64,000 bases of DNA from Verpa conica (lineage: Eukaryota; Ascomycota; Pezizomycetes; Pezizales; Morchellaceae): positions 1,116,001 to 1,180,000 of the forward strand of contig JAUFSD010000015.1 of the NCBI GenBank assembly GCA_033030425.1. The letters are read 5' to 3'. Positions 23,601 through 35,091 of this stretch are shown here, in pieces (positions within the stretch are counted from its first letter, which is position 1; each line of letters begins with the position of its first letter). Below the pieces are notes generated by a model. The model saw only the letters and a list, made by a program, of their open reading frames with translations, was not told the origin of the DNA and did not search any database. The position numbers were made by a program, and so were the translations under genes.

Positions 23601-24175
23601 TCGGAAAGAGCTCCTATAAACCTGGGATCTGTTGTCAGGGCACTCAAACTTCAATACTTGAGCCTCCAGTAATTTCAGAGAACGAAGCTGGGGCTTCTTT
23701 GAAAATAATGACCAACACACTTGTGGACCGAGACTGTCGCTACCGTGGTAGTAGGGAATTACACAACGAGGATAGAGCCCCATTCATTGCGGCAATGGAC
23801 CCATCTCCGGATATAGAGATTCTAGATATTGATCCTGAAGATGAAGCACAGCGTATCTGGCTTGAGATCAAACTACGACAAAGAGGTGTAAGTAGTGGGA
23901 GTATAAAGCGTCGGTCTACAAGATCCAAAAGAAACAGCTCTATTTACAGGAGGCCACAGCTTGATGACCGATTCAGTAGTAAAGATGAATGTGGCGACGT
24001 TTTAAGCACTGTGTACAGTTCTGTATCTGTATCTGAAGATGAGGGGGATATCAGCGGGGCCGAAGATTTGGGCGAAGGGGTTGGGAAGACTAGCGGCTCA
24101 GGGCAAGGGACGTTGAATAGCTTGGTTACTTTACGTGATATCCGAGAGACAGACTTCGGGCCATGGGCTATGTGA
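20695..24175 (+). CDS. Von Willebrand factor A (VWA) domain protein
   Basis: Two exons, 20695-22247 and 22309-24175, joined across a 61-bp intron (GTAAAT donor, TTACAG acceptor) that falls inside the VWA domain. The product is 1139 aa. The first 440 residues are Ser/Pro/Arg-rich and disordered, with a PPQPPQPP tract. The VWA core begins with VVWVSVELDGKV and VGILIDTS. The exon join gives IDTSAYTSS and then KLYAKRIVEAMETSRDRVAV, the classic first strand, first helix and second strand. The MIDAS-like D-T-S-A-Y lacks the final Ser of DxSxS, so metal binding may be impaired. The C-terminal 250 residues are acidic with Arg/Ser patches. Homologous architecture is widespread in Pezizomycotina, function unassigned. 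No membrane segment. Confidence 0.85.
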
Positions 24176-24983
24176 GGTCTGGCTATGGCTGCTGATTAGG
24201 CACACATAGAGGATATAGCAGCTTTGTTTTAGTTGATTGTCTCTATTCATTGGCTTTGGGTGGTCGGGGTATAGGTTAAGACGTAGTGCATTAATTAGCG
24301 CTAAGTCAGGGGTACAGTTTTAGAATACTTATATGAGACGTGTTAAAATATGAGACCTTTACAAGGTTCTAGATGCTCCCTACGGAGGGAGCCAGTGCCT
24401 GTAGTTGATGCGGGAAGTAAACAGGTGGAGGCGGCTGGGAATTTGGGTCTCTTTGTTAACAAACCTCTTGCAACCCACGGTAGCCCAAACGTGGTATCCT
24501 GTACGTTTTCACATGAGATCCAAAAATTGGTTCATATATTGTGATGAAGGGGGAATACAGTATTAATGTCCATCCCTTCTGGATGGGTCGGCCTTTGGTT
24601 CAAATTAGTGACATGAAGTACCTACCCGCATTATTTAATATTATTACATCTTTTTATAAATTTTACAGGTGAATTCAGTTGGTTTTATAATTACAGCGTC
24701 ATTACATATATTTTACTGATACCTTCAAATAAAATGGCTCTATAACAGATTTAACTTCCATGACACATAAACGCATCCATGCATCATTAAGACGCCAACG
24801 CCTGGTACCCGGCCACACAAAAGCTCAAATAGCAAATGGTTATATGGCACCTAGACAACCTCTATATCATACCCTGCCTTTCATGCTTTCAAATCCTCCA
24901 ATTAACTCTCGATCCTGAGCTACCCTAAGCCTTCTCTAGCCCCTCATGTGACGGATGATTGCATTACTACCCATCTGCCGTAT
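24176..24983. other. Gene-less stretch
   Basis: 3' flank of the VWA gene and 5' flank of tRNA-Ala. Nothing recognised. Confidence 0.45.
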
Positions 24984-25070
24984 GGGCGTATGGTCTAGTG
25001 GTATGACACCTCATTTGCAATGGTAACATGAAGATTGAGGGGGTCCCGGGTTCAAACCCCGGTCCGTCCA
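24984..25070 (+). tRNA. tRNA-Ala (anticodon TGC) with 15-nt intron
   Basis: Acceptor GGGCGTA pairs with TCCGTCC and includes the G3-U70 wobble that marks tRNA-Ala; position 6-67 is a T-C mismatch. The D-stem GTC/GAC and anticodon stem CCTCA/TGAGG are sound. The loop reads TTTGCA + intron + T, anticodon TGC. The intron (ATGGTAACATGAAGA) follows position 37. T-arm CCGGG-TTCAAAC-CCCGG. The mismatch slightly weakens the call, but all other stems and the identity pair are present. Confidence 0.85.
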
Positions 25071-26052
25071 ATTCACTTTTGTTTCCGTGTCGCTACGGTA
25101 GTGCGAGACTCGGAAGGCTGCAGCAGGGGGGTGGGGTGAACTGTAAGCTAACCAGTAGTGCTGAAACGACTATAAACATGTGGGATTGATGAACATTCAT
25201 AAGTTCAGAACGTGTTTATTGTAGATAAATTAGAATGGTTTTCTCATGTCCTGATATAGTACTATCGTTATAGTTACAGGACGAGGCCGCTACCCCCGTT
25301 CCCAAAACATGACACGAACGCAACGCCTTAGGAATCTTCCTAGCCTCATTTGGAGCAGGTATTTCTTCTATATACACTAAAATCATCAGGTTTCTATTTC
25401 CTCCTCAGCGCACCTAAGCTGGTAAACTCATATGGCTAGCTAATTTCTACGGTCTTGATAACTAGGAAGCTATGCGCATAGTGAGACTGTGCACCCCTGC
25501 ATTGAGTCTAACTAACCGGTTACTCTAGATATAACCGACGGACCGGTTAAGGGCACTCACTAAACAGGAAGATTACGCATGCCCTAACCCTAAGTTATTG
25601 GCTAGGGTGATATTTTTTCTAGGGAGATCGGCTTTGTATTGTTACACTCGTACAGCTTAAAGGGTAAGACTCTAACCAAGAACGGAAACAAGTATAAATG
25701 GCATGGGAACTATACAAAATCTCCTGACGCGTAGCCTTTCGTTATTCTTGCGGTCATGCCCAGTCACTCGTAATTCCAGATACCCCAGTAACCTGATTTC
25801 TCTTTATTCCTATATGAACGTTGCCCTACTTGTCGAAAGCATGGATAATAGGTGTTTTCAATTCAGAAATCATACTGTATACAGAAATAACACTAGTTAG
25901 ATGTCAACCTAGAATAACGGAGTTGGGGCTCGTGTCGGGGGTTATAACCTGTGTTCCATTTGTAGTACCATAAACCTTGTACTACTCGGATAACGGAACC
26001 AGCCAACACATCATTCTGCAGGTCTTTTATTCTGCTTTATACTCTGATTGAA
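25071..26052. other. Gene-less stretch
   Basis: No supported gene. A 65-codon frame at 25703-25900 is unremarkable. Confidence 0.45.
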
Positions 26053-27696
26053 CTAAGAGTAATTGTTAGCAAAAACATCTTTTAGGTATGAGATAGTGTA
26101 AACCGGATTAAATACGTTTTTCCAGGCCCCTTTATGCTGTGGCCACCCTGCTTGTGGAGCTTCCCCCAAGCCAATTGGAGAAAGGGGCTTATTCAACGGT
26201 GTAAAGACCAATGGGCCCGAAAAACGACGCTTCGCTGTTTCTGTAGGATCTGTCCAGCGAGAAGGGGTGTCCGGAACAATGACCAAGCGAATAGGCCCTG
26301 GAAGCAGTGGTGGGAGAAGGGTCCGCGGTTCAACATATCGTAAGTGAGAGGCTGATTCCATGACTGGAGGGACAATCCTGCTTTCGGCCATCTTGCGAAC
26401 AGTAGGTCGCCCCGCCGTACGCCCGTTAATTCCAGCCGTTATATGATTATATTTCTTACGCACTAATTCATCATATATGGGTTCGGTCTCAGCAAATGGA
26501 CCGCCCTCGCAGGTTGCCACAGTGGCCATTAGAGGTGTATTCTCATTTTGTGCTTCTGAATTAGCGCCTTGCTGACCTAGTTCCCCGTCATAGTCCAAGG
26601 CCAGGTTTTCCGGTTCATAACCCTTGTCCTGAACCTCAGGAACCTCAAGGATTGCCTGCAGCTGGGTGCTTCCCCGAGGTATAGTCTTTCGAGAGAATGG
26701 GATACTATCCCAGTCACTTGAGGTTACTGATTCAGAACCACTGGAGAGATATTGCTCCTCTAAATCGACGTCATAAACTCCAGTATTTGATGTGTTACTA
26801 AAAGATGTCCCCTGGTAATTTCTTACCCCAGGCTTCCGAAAATACGCCGTTGGACCTAGAGAAACATTGACGCTGTCCCCCTCTTGTCCATTCAGTGTAT
26901 TGTAGCGCTGAATACAATTAGCTTCTCCGGGCTTGATATGTTGATCTGGAATGTGCTGGGACTGATTTACCCCCCTTGGATGCTCTTCAAGGTGTTTGGA
27001 TATTTTTTCAGGACCCTCTCGATCATTAGAAACTTCCGATCTCTCATTCTCGCAGCGAGCTTTGCCATTGAGGACCTTACTTGTAGTTGTGACACTGCTG
27101 AGTTCTTTTCTAGCTCCCTCAGACAGTTTATTCAGCTTCCGTTCCCCACCAGCACCCATCTTCCCTATCCCGAAACCGTTTGATGCTGTGCGTTGCTTTG
27201 TTGGTGAGGGAGATTTCTCTTTTTCAATCATCCACGCCGGAAGTCTAACTGATATTGTCTCACGTGAGAAGTCCTCTTTCCGGTAATGATCCATCTCAGA
27301 ATCCGCAAACCGGGTCCTTTTCTTCTCATTTCGTTTATCACCCGATGATGAAGTAGGGGAATTGAATACGTGGCTATGCCGGATCGAGACTACTTTCTCC
27401 ATAGTGTAGCCACCTTTCCACAAACTTGGCTGCAGGTCTGCTCTCTCCCCGTTCCTCTTCTTTAGTGACGGGATAACTATGGGCACAGGTGGCGGAAGTG
27501 TGTGGGGTGATGGGGTCCCCGGAAGTGTATACATGGTCCTTGCTGGTGGGGTCTTCGGTGTAGCGGTGTGTTTGCATCTCCGCTGTCGATTTCAAAGTAC
27601 GTTAGTATTTAGTGCAAGAACCTAGAATATGTGTAAACTCACTTTTTTATCCCCAAAGGTCTCACAAGTAGGGACCCTGTTCTTTCTATCTACCAT
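26053..27696 (-). CDS. Hypothetical disordered protein (527 aa)
   Basis: A long minus-strand exon (27582-26053) plus an upstream 54-bp exon (27696-27643, MVDRKNRVPTCETFGDKK). They are joined across a 60-bp intron with GTGAGT donor, ATACTAACG branch site and GACAG acceptor. The frame is open upstream of the internal Met at 27534 exactly to the acceptor, which supports the extra exon. The protein is Ser/Glu/Lys-rich and mostly disordered. Short ordered patches include RETISVRLPAWMIEKE and the C-terminal WKNVFNPVYTISYLKDVFAN. No domain is recognised. It is convergent with the VWA gene across the tRNA-Ala. It could be a nuclear scaffold or regulatory protein, but that is a guess. Confidence 0.7.
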
Positions 27697-28453
27697 CTGT
27701 GGATTCTAGAGTAAAAACACTGCTTAACACAATCTTACGTACTTGATATGGGCTTGAATTCGTAAAGTCAGGTACTTAAATTGAGCATTAGTGATTGAAA
27801 TGGCGGTTTGTAGGGGGGTCGGGATTGGGTTCAATCAGAGTGTCTTTGAGGAGTGTTTGTGTCAAGAATTACTCTTTTAGCAAGTGAAGTGGCTACTCAA
27901 AGACGCGTTACCCGGCTGGTCCGAATTGACACACCAAGGTTCCCGGGAATGATCCAGGTCGTTCGTCTGAGAGGCTGCTGGAACAAATTATGTAAAAGCT
28001 CTAGATCAAAGAATTCTGTTGCATCTTTTACGGAGCTTAAAATACTACTCCTGTGGTCATGGACCTGATTTGTCACTATTGGGTTAATACCTAGATGTAT
28101 ATACTGTAATCAGCTTATACAGTCTACGTTCCTATGAATGGTCCTATCCCTTAGACAAAGATGACAGAGGTACATGTATACATAGCGATAATAGATCATG
28201 CTAGCAGTTATAAATTATGAAATATCTTGGTATTAAGTGCAGCTCTGATAGCTTATTAGGTTTCTGTACCCGCTTCAACATCCCCAATACATTCTCCCGG
28301 GAACCCTGTTGGCATTATAGTATATACGGCTATGCCACGTAATCAAAGAATCTAACACTACATGTAGTTTGTATACATTAAATATACGGTGGCCTTTCAA
28401 CTCTGAAGAGTAGCCATACCCTCTACTCTGATAATGTCATTCATCATTTCAAG
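27697..28453. other. Gene-less stretch
   Basis: Divergent promoter region between the minus-strand disordered protein and the plus-strand ORF at 28.5 kb. A 71-codon frame at 27853-28068 is unsupported. Confidence 0.4.
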
Positions 28454-28930
28454 TTGAATACACTATCCCCAATTAAAGAAACTATAAAACAAGCGCCATT
28501 ACCTAAATATCTTAATCCTAAAAAGCCCCTAGAACCGTGTATCACCACCGTATCTACAGAACCCAGCGACTTTGTAGAAGTAACTCAACTCAAGATGACC
28601 AACCAAAAGTCTAGCTCTAAAGAAACCGTATCTAGTGATACGCTCATAACAGAGCCATTCCGTAGTCCCCCGAGGCTTGTTCTAAGTACACCAGCGGGGG
28701 AACGATGCATCCCCGAGCATGACCCAGAAGGCACACCTTCACCTTCGACAGTACAACAGAGTACTTCCTCAAGGCCTCCTAACTTCGATACCGGCTTTGT
28801 ACAAATGACTGAGGTTCCTATTGACGAACAGCAGTATGATGAAGCTAATGGGTATGAAAAGAAGTGTAAACGTCATCCGGTGAAGCTTTATATTCGACAG
28901 ACCTTAAGTAAGCTTAAGGGGAAGGAGTGA
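28454..28930 (+). CDS. Hypothetical protein, 5' end uncertain
   Basis: Open frame of 158 codons with no ATG until 28595 (MTNQKSSSKE, 111 aa from there). The upstream open part (SPIKETIKQAPLPKYLNPKK) has coding-like composition, so a small 5' exon may be missing. The product is Thr/Ser/Pro-rich with a basic helical end (KLYIRQTLSKLKGKE). No domain recognised. Confidence 0.4.
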   Translation: MNTLSPIKETIKQAPLPKYLNPKKPLEPCITTVSTEPSDFVEVTQLKMTNQKSSSKETVSSDTLITEPFRSPPRLVLSTPAGERCIPEHDPEGTPSPSTVQQSTSSRPPNFDTGFVQMTEVPIDEQQYDEANGYEKKCKRHPVKLYIRQTLSKLKGKE

Positions 28931-31130
28931 TGAGGAATCTTTTCGGAAGATTTTGTATTGCTACATATGTGGGTAGTGACTCTGCTAGTATTGAATTTCA
29001 AAATAGAACAGTTAAGTTAGAGTGAGTTGACTGAATGAATTAATCATATGTTGTCAGACCGAGTATTGAAGAGAGGACTATTTTCTTAGATACATAGAAA
29101 GTAATAGCACTCGAACTGCTATTCTTGGTGGATTTAATAACTTTAATCAATCAATCAAGCCTTCAGTGAAATCTCAATGACAATTGATTATTAGAACTAA
29201 ATTTTAGGTACTTATACGGGGGACTTAGTCCCGCTTCATCAACAACTTGAAGAGTACAGACAAAACTCGAGCACAAACCCTCCAAACAGACCGGACTGGT
29301 CAATGAATTAGGTAGTCCAGGTTATAAATGTAGATAGAGTACCCAGGTTTAGTTATCATCGTTGTCATCATTATTTTTCCTGCGTCAACAGCCAGCATAA
29401 CCCTATGGTACATACACAAAGTCATATTAGCAGTTAGAAAGTATAATTCCACGAGTAGATCAATCAAGTGTTTCCTACCAGCCTAGGCTAGACCATATAA
29501 GAAAACAGCGGAATACAACGGGCCAAGACATGAAATTCCGGGATCATATCAGTCCCTGTACGTACCTATAGCTATGTATAGATATACACAACAACTATAA
29601 CTATTATTAGTCTCCGGTAAATTGAAATTTTTCAATATTAGTTAGATGTGATAGCAAAAGTGCTTACCTTAACAGCATGGTTTTATATCCCAAGATATTG
29701 GGGCCGAATCAACCCTCTATAGTCATGTTTGAGGCTGACAAGGAACCAGTGCCCCGAGTCTATAATCAATTCATCACCACTTACACTCCATTTGCGTTGC
29801 GTTATCTTCTATAGCAATTTCATATAACCTCCTGTACCGCTTTTGCTTGTGATATCGTATACGCAAACAACCTCTTGAGTATCAGGGTAAAATATTAGCT
29901 AATGATCCAGAGCTCCTGAAGGGTTAAGAACCTTGCGTTATAGTATCTTGAAACAGTTCACACAAATGATCAATTTCTTACAGAGAGTATTATCCACCCG
30001 ACGGCATATCAAGCTTAATCTCTATTCCTCCATCCCCCGGAAGACCAGCCTTAGGGGCTTTTCACAGCGGTGATCACTGATACCACTACCCAGCTCACGC
30101 GGCTCACTCGCCCCCGTAAGCTGCCCGTGATTCTAAGCCGAGGCCAATCGTGCCGTGCATGGTTGTAAACTTGAACCAATGTTTTTTGATGCCTGTCGAC
30201 TACGAGCGGCAATAATACCGCAGTATGTCTATCCGAGAAACAATGTTGCGGTTCCAACTATTCTGAGAAGCCTATATGGTGACCGATCCTCACTCATCGC
30301 GTTGCGTAGGTATCCAAATATCGCTAGACTATGTAGCATAGCGGCAATCCTAAACCCCAGACAGCCTAAGTATACTGGCTCCGTAGGTTGGTGGGGGTGG
30401 AGGGCAATACATGGCCCGGTGTTATTCTTGGTTAACCTTGATGGAAATCCGGGACCAAGCGAATGGCCAATGGATAACCATACCAGTAACACATCCTAGA
30501 AGGCCGTAGGGGTATTAAACAATAATCCTATCCTACTTCACTTAAGGATATATCCTATACTCATTAGTACCTGCAATTTCTTCAATACTGGGTAATAGGG
30601 CGTTACTTCTACAATATTCATTTTGGCGTCACCCTCAACGCGTATTGACGGGCCCATAACCCCCCGAAAATCTTAAGATATCATCATCTGAGATATCAAG
30701 GACCAAGTGGGGAATATAAATAGAATCATTGTAAACTCCATATACCGAGTGACGGATGTCATGCAATAATACTGTAATGTCTATCTCTGGAGGGATTAAA
30801 CGTAGGGATATGTATAATTGAGATTGTTGACAGTGCAGTGAGTATGTGACGTTGGCAGAAACAGCGAGACTCAGCTAGACGACCGACTTAGTCACGCCCC
30901 GTAGCCCCAACCTTTATGATGAGAGCATTCACTATGCAATATCAGAAACTTGAAATACCATCCTTCCCAAGCCACCAGCTAACCTCAACTTACCAGAATA
31001 ATTTAAAACTGGCCTAAACCAGCGCTAACTAGTGGCATCACAAGCCCTCACTCGCATCCTCGCCCAGACCGAACTAAACAATAAAAAACTAGTCTCCCCG
31101 CCACTTACCCCACCAACAAAAGGGAATTAG
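28931..31130. other. Gene-less stretch
   Basis: AT-rich. At 30051-30499 both strands are open (114 codons plus, 87 and 68 minus) with no domain and non-ATG or weak starts. Probably a decayed sequence rather than a gene. Confidence 0.4.
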
Positions 31131-31202
31131 CGACCAGCACGGGAGTCGAACCCGCAACCTCGGTCTTAGGAGGACCACGCGCTACCATTGCGCCAACCAG
31201 CC
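31131..31202 (-). tRNA. tRNA-Arg (anticodon CCT), intronless
   Basis: The reverse complement gives acceptor GGCTGGT/GCTGGTC with several G-U pairs, discriminator G. D-arm GCGC/GCGC, anticodon stem TGGTC/GACCG, loop CTCCTAA (anticodon CCT, reading AGG), T-arm GCGGG-TTCGACT-CCCGT. 72 nt, no intron. Confidence 0.92.
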
Positions 31203-31762
31203 AATTGGATGAATTATTGACGTCAGTATCACCAATACACGTCATTTTAAAAGCGTTTTGGGCTAGTAGTTTTGTGTTTTGGGCCTAGTGATTTATTCGA
31301 CTGAGCGAAACGCTAATAGGTGATCCTCATTATCGGGTACTGAGTATTGGTGATGATTTCTCACTTACCGGAATTTTGTTGATTTGGCTTTGTGTAACTA
31401 CCTCACCTACAGAAATATTCCTCCCGAAGTTAGACGGGTGCTGTATATATCATAGTTACAAATTTCCAAGTCTAATACGTGAGAGATAATGCTAATATAT
31501 ATCTTAAAGACCTCCATTCTACACCGGAGGGGCCTTAGACGTGAACTATAAGCAAAATGGAGTAGAAGAGTACACTCCAGTCAGTGTCCAGCACAAGTAA
31601 ATACAACGCTCCAGCTGCAAAATACACACTACCAATACCAAAGTATTTAAAAAAATATTCACACTTCAAGCTCAATAAGCATGCAGCATTACGACTAACA
31701 CCCCTCCATCTCCTCAACAGCCTTCTTCAACCTCTCCTTCACCTCCTCCACCGCCTCCACAT
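31203..31762. other. Gene-less stretch
   Basis: Between tRNA-Arg and the 3' end of the E2-like gene. Nothing recognised. Confidence 0.4.
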
Positions 31763-32575
31763 TCATATCCAAGAACCGAATCTATTTTCGATAAGCACCA
31801 CCCACTTCACACTAAGGGGGGTTAAACCTACCGGCTCATCACCACTCCTTCCAGGGACCCCCGCGAATAATGTCGCATCACTACTGCTCCCTTCCACCAC
31901 CACTCTGACCCTCTCATTCCACCCCCCGGTCGCACCTCTCCCCCCTTCTCCCGCCGTCCACGATTTCCACGCAGCTGTATTCTCACATGCACTAAGGGGT
32001 ATCGCATCCAGCACACTCTCATCATCGAGACTCGCCTTAATATACCTTAAGACCTCGACCGTCGTCGTCTCCCGCCTCACCCCCGGGGGTGCACCGGGTG
32101 TGGGTAGGGCTTTCTCATCCGTCGTGAACCAATGGGGGAACCCGTGTTTGAGAGAGAATACGCCCGGTGTTTCAGACGAGGGGGTCAATGCCGCAATCAG
32201 TGGGTGGTAGATGGATGTGTGAAATGTGATAACTGGGGCAGTGGCAGGGTAGTTGGTTGGGAAGTCGATTGTGAACTTGAAGATACCGCCGCGGTAGGGT
32301 CCTAGGGACGTGAGTGAGTGTTTGTAGAAGGAGGGATATGGGGGTAACCTTTTCGTACAAAAATTACGCCCCACCATATATTGGGCCCGCTGGGAGAGAG
32401 GGACATATATACTCCTTGCGGGGCAGCATATTTTAAGCTTGCACTACACGGAGGAGCTCATGGAGCTTATGGTCAGCTTGTTGTATCCGGAAATGAGATA
32501 AGATGAGCAGTACAATTCAACAAGGAGGTTCTGGCGTCTTGCAGCCGGGGTTGATGAGAGTGCTGGAAGAGGCAT
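31763..32575 (-). CDS. Ubiquitin E2 variant (UEV-like), no catalytic cysteine
   Basis: Three exons on the minus strand: 32575-32514, 32443-32349 and 32301-31763. Introns are 70 bp (GTACTG..GTGTAG, GCTGACC branch) and 47 bp (GTTACC..CCTAG). The spliced protein is 231 aa, in frame. The UBC fold is clear: helix RRQNLLVEFASLKYAAPQGV, strand WWGVIFVRKGPYRGGIFKFTI, then FPTNYPATAPVITFHTSIYHP (residues 66-86). Where an active E2 has HPN followed by the catalytic Cys, this has YHPLI and then GVFSLKHGF with no Cys; the only downstream Cys is near the C-terminus. It is therefore a pseudo-E2 of the UEV/AKTIP-like kind, likely a binding or scaffold subunit. The antisense plus-strand frame at 31584-32210 is a shadow. 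Confidence 0.85.
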
Positions 32576-33006
32576 TGGTTGTGGGGGGAGCTGTCTTGGG
32601 GGAGGTTCTTTGAGGTGATGTTGGAGTTGCCGTTATAGCAGCAGAGCCGCGTACCTTGGCGTTGGTATGGGTTAGGGTTAGACACAGCTGAGCCACTATA
32701 ACCTGATTGATTTTGACACCAATGTTGAAGACATGAGTATCAAAGGTTTCATTTTACTCCTCATGATGGCTGTAGACAATTTATTCTGTAGACTGCAGTT
32801 AATTTTCATTCAGCTTATCGCACCCCCTCATCTCAGCTATCTAGCCAATCCCACGCACCCCCTTTTCCCCATTGTATCACCGCCTCACGATCGCCGCGTT
32901 CCCTTCCAGCCGCCCTTAGTATGGGACCTCACCCCTCTATTCTTCCCCCCAACCACCGTTTCCCTACATTGCCTCCATCCTGTGTCTTTACCTTGACTTC
33001 GCTGCC
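32576..33006. other. Divergent promoter region
   Basis: Separates the minus-strand UEV-like gene from the plus-strand Ser/Arg-rich gene. Two GGGTTA units in a row occur at about 32668-32680, too few to be telomeric. An 87-codon frame (32733-32996) is unsupported. Confidence 0.4.
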
Positions 33007-33523
33007 ATGGCTAGCCGTCGCGTTCCCAGAGGTCAGTCGACAGTCGGGGCTACAGACGTCTTGCTGATGCTCCAACGCATGATCGATGAGAAAGAGCGTG
33101 AAGTGTCCATGCTCGTAGGCTTCCCCACCATCTCCACACCCCGTGAGACATACTGACACCCACAGCGAGGTCTGCTGGCAGAGATTCATAGCCCAAGCCC
33201 CCACCCAGAAGCTATAATACACTCAAAGTGTACAGCTTATATGGTACGTACACTGTAGCCCCTCCCCCACCCCATTGCCGAGCTAATCATTACAGTCGGT
33301 ATCATGTCGGCGTTGTAGCGGCGAGAAGGCTAGTTCAACAAGCTCACACTCCCGGCCATCATCGAGGTGGAGAACACCGGGGAGTAGTCCGACGACGAGG
33401 AGTAACTCGACGGTCCCGGCGAGATGTAGAACGGGGGGGAGTAGCTCATCGGTTAGAAGCTCATCGGTCAGGAGCCCATCGGTCAGGAGCCAGTCTACGG
33501 CTCCAGTTAAGGATCGGGGTTGA
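33007..33523 (+). CDS. Small Ser/Arg-rich protein (137 aa)
   Basis: Three exons, 33007-33114, 33166-33243 and 33296-33523, with introns of 51 bp (GTAGGC..CACAG, ATACTGAC branch) and 52 bp (GTACGT..TACAG, GCTAATC branch). All junctions are phase 0 and the total closes in frame. The first half has a predicted helix with a coiled-coil pattern (TDVLLMLQRMIDEKEREVSM, then LRGLLAEI across the first junction). The last 76 residues are low-complexity Ser/Arg/Thr with tandem SSVRS/SPSVRS units. No known domain. The two clean introns and preserved frame are the main evidence. Confidence 0.6.
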
Positions 33524-35091
33524 TGGATGATTGTGAAGGGTTATGTATGTTGAGGCTAGCGTGTACTACGAAGCTGCCCCACGATTCTAGAGACCTTCCC
33601 GAGACAGTACCCCACTGCCACACCACACCACAACCACCGCCACTGCCGGAGTCTCGTATGTTTACTGGCGTTTCAGGAAACGCGCTGTCTCATTAATATT
33701 ATTATTTGGATTTAGGGTTAGGCGCAATTTTGGGTTCCTTTCGTTTAGCTAGTCATCTCATGGTGTTTTTTGACTGTCGCTATTCTTTTCTTTCTCCTTT
33801 CATCCTCTCTCTCTTTAAAAATCTCAGGGTATATATATTATATTCCACATGTCTCCTACGAGACCAATACTATTTTTTTTGTATTGCTTTCTTTTACCGA
33901 TGGTGTGGAGTGCAGTCGGATAGATCTGTTTTGATAAAGTGAGAATGGAAAAACTGATGCGTGGGTGCTGACTGGGGATGTGCTATGTCGAGTGATTTAT
34001 GGTGAGCCAAGAAATAGGGATAATGGTGGCTAATTACTGGGGTAGCTGCCTTTGGGAACCTTGTAAAGTGGAGCATACTACACTACAGATAAGGTTTTGA
34101 TATTTGGTATGCCTTTGTAGAATACAGTATTTAGTCTCAGGTAATATTTGTAGGATTATACCTTGATTCGTCAAGTACACGAGATGTTTGGATGAAAGGC
34201 GGATATAACTATAGTAGAGCTCTATTATACGGAGGCTTATTGTGAGAATAGGTGATAAGGTGGAGTTTTATATAGAATGTGGCGGTGGCTTGATGCGTAG
34301 TACATAAAACTCAGGGTGGCCAATATGGAATTTGCCCCTACGAAGTAGATAGCCTCAATGAACTACGAGAGATGTACTGTGATAATATTCCCTCACTTAT
34401 AATGCGCGCGGTCCTAAACTTAGATTAAATTTTAATTTTATATTCTAGCATAGTTAGTGAATAGATTTTCCTATGAAAATTATGGAAATTTGTAATATAC
34501 TATTGTAGGTTACCTACCTTTTATAGTGAGGGCTGTGGTTATTGCCATACGGAATCATTCCCTGTTATACTCAGAGCATGACTACATATACCCACATTGA
34601 TATTTTAATATTATAGATTGAAGGGCTGCTTTGTGTATTAAAATATTAAGACACCTTATTCAAAACATAAGAGATCGAAGTATAGACACAGAGAATTTGC
34701 CTGCTGAAAGGACTCCCTTTATAGGCTGGAGATGAATATTTGTACCGGTATATGTTTCGATGTTTATCTGGACATTACACTACTTTTATCACTTGCATAC
34801 ATTATATTCAACATATGTGGTGGCTGTTTATATTCCAGGTTACTTTCAGCGTAACGAAGGTGCTACAAATATAAGGCAAATGATTTTTATTCCAAAACAG
34901 AACCTAGCCGAGTGATACATGACGACTAATAATCAAAATTCAATCCTAGCTAGATAGCCTACCCCCATCCTAAACATCAAACCAATTGTAAAAAAGCAGG
35001 TACAAAGTACGAGCAGCTGTATACTGCACTATGGAGCTAGAAAACCACCGACATAGCTAGCAAGTACAGTAAAGGATGGATATAAAGACCA
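33524..35091. other. Gene-less stretch
   Basis: AT-rich. A 78-codon frame at 33706-33942 overlaps a minus-strand frame and has no domain. The right end is the 3' flank of the lectin gene. Confidence 0.4.

Noticed and set aside
30051..30499. Three overlapping ORFs on both strands
   Set aside because: The plus ORF starts at GTG, none has a recognisable motif, and both strands are open.
31584..32210. 208-codon plus-strand ORF
   Set aside because: Antisense shadow of the UEV-like gene, whose spliced frame shows a clear UBC fold.
32668..32680. Telomere-like GGGTTAGGGTTA
   Set aside because: Only two units inside ordinary sequence; no array.
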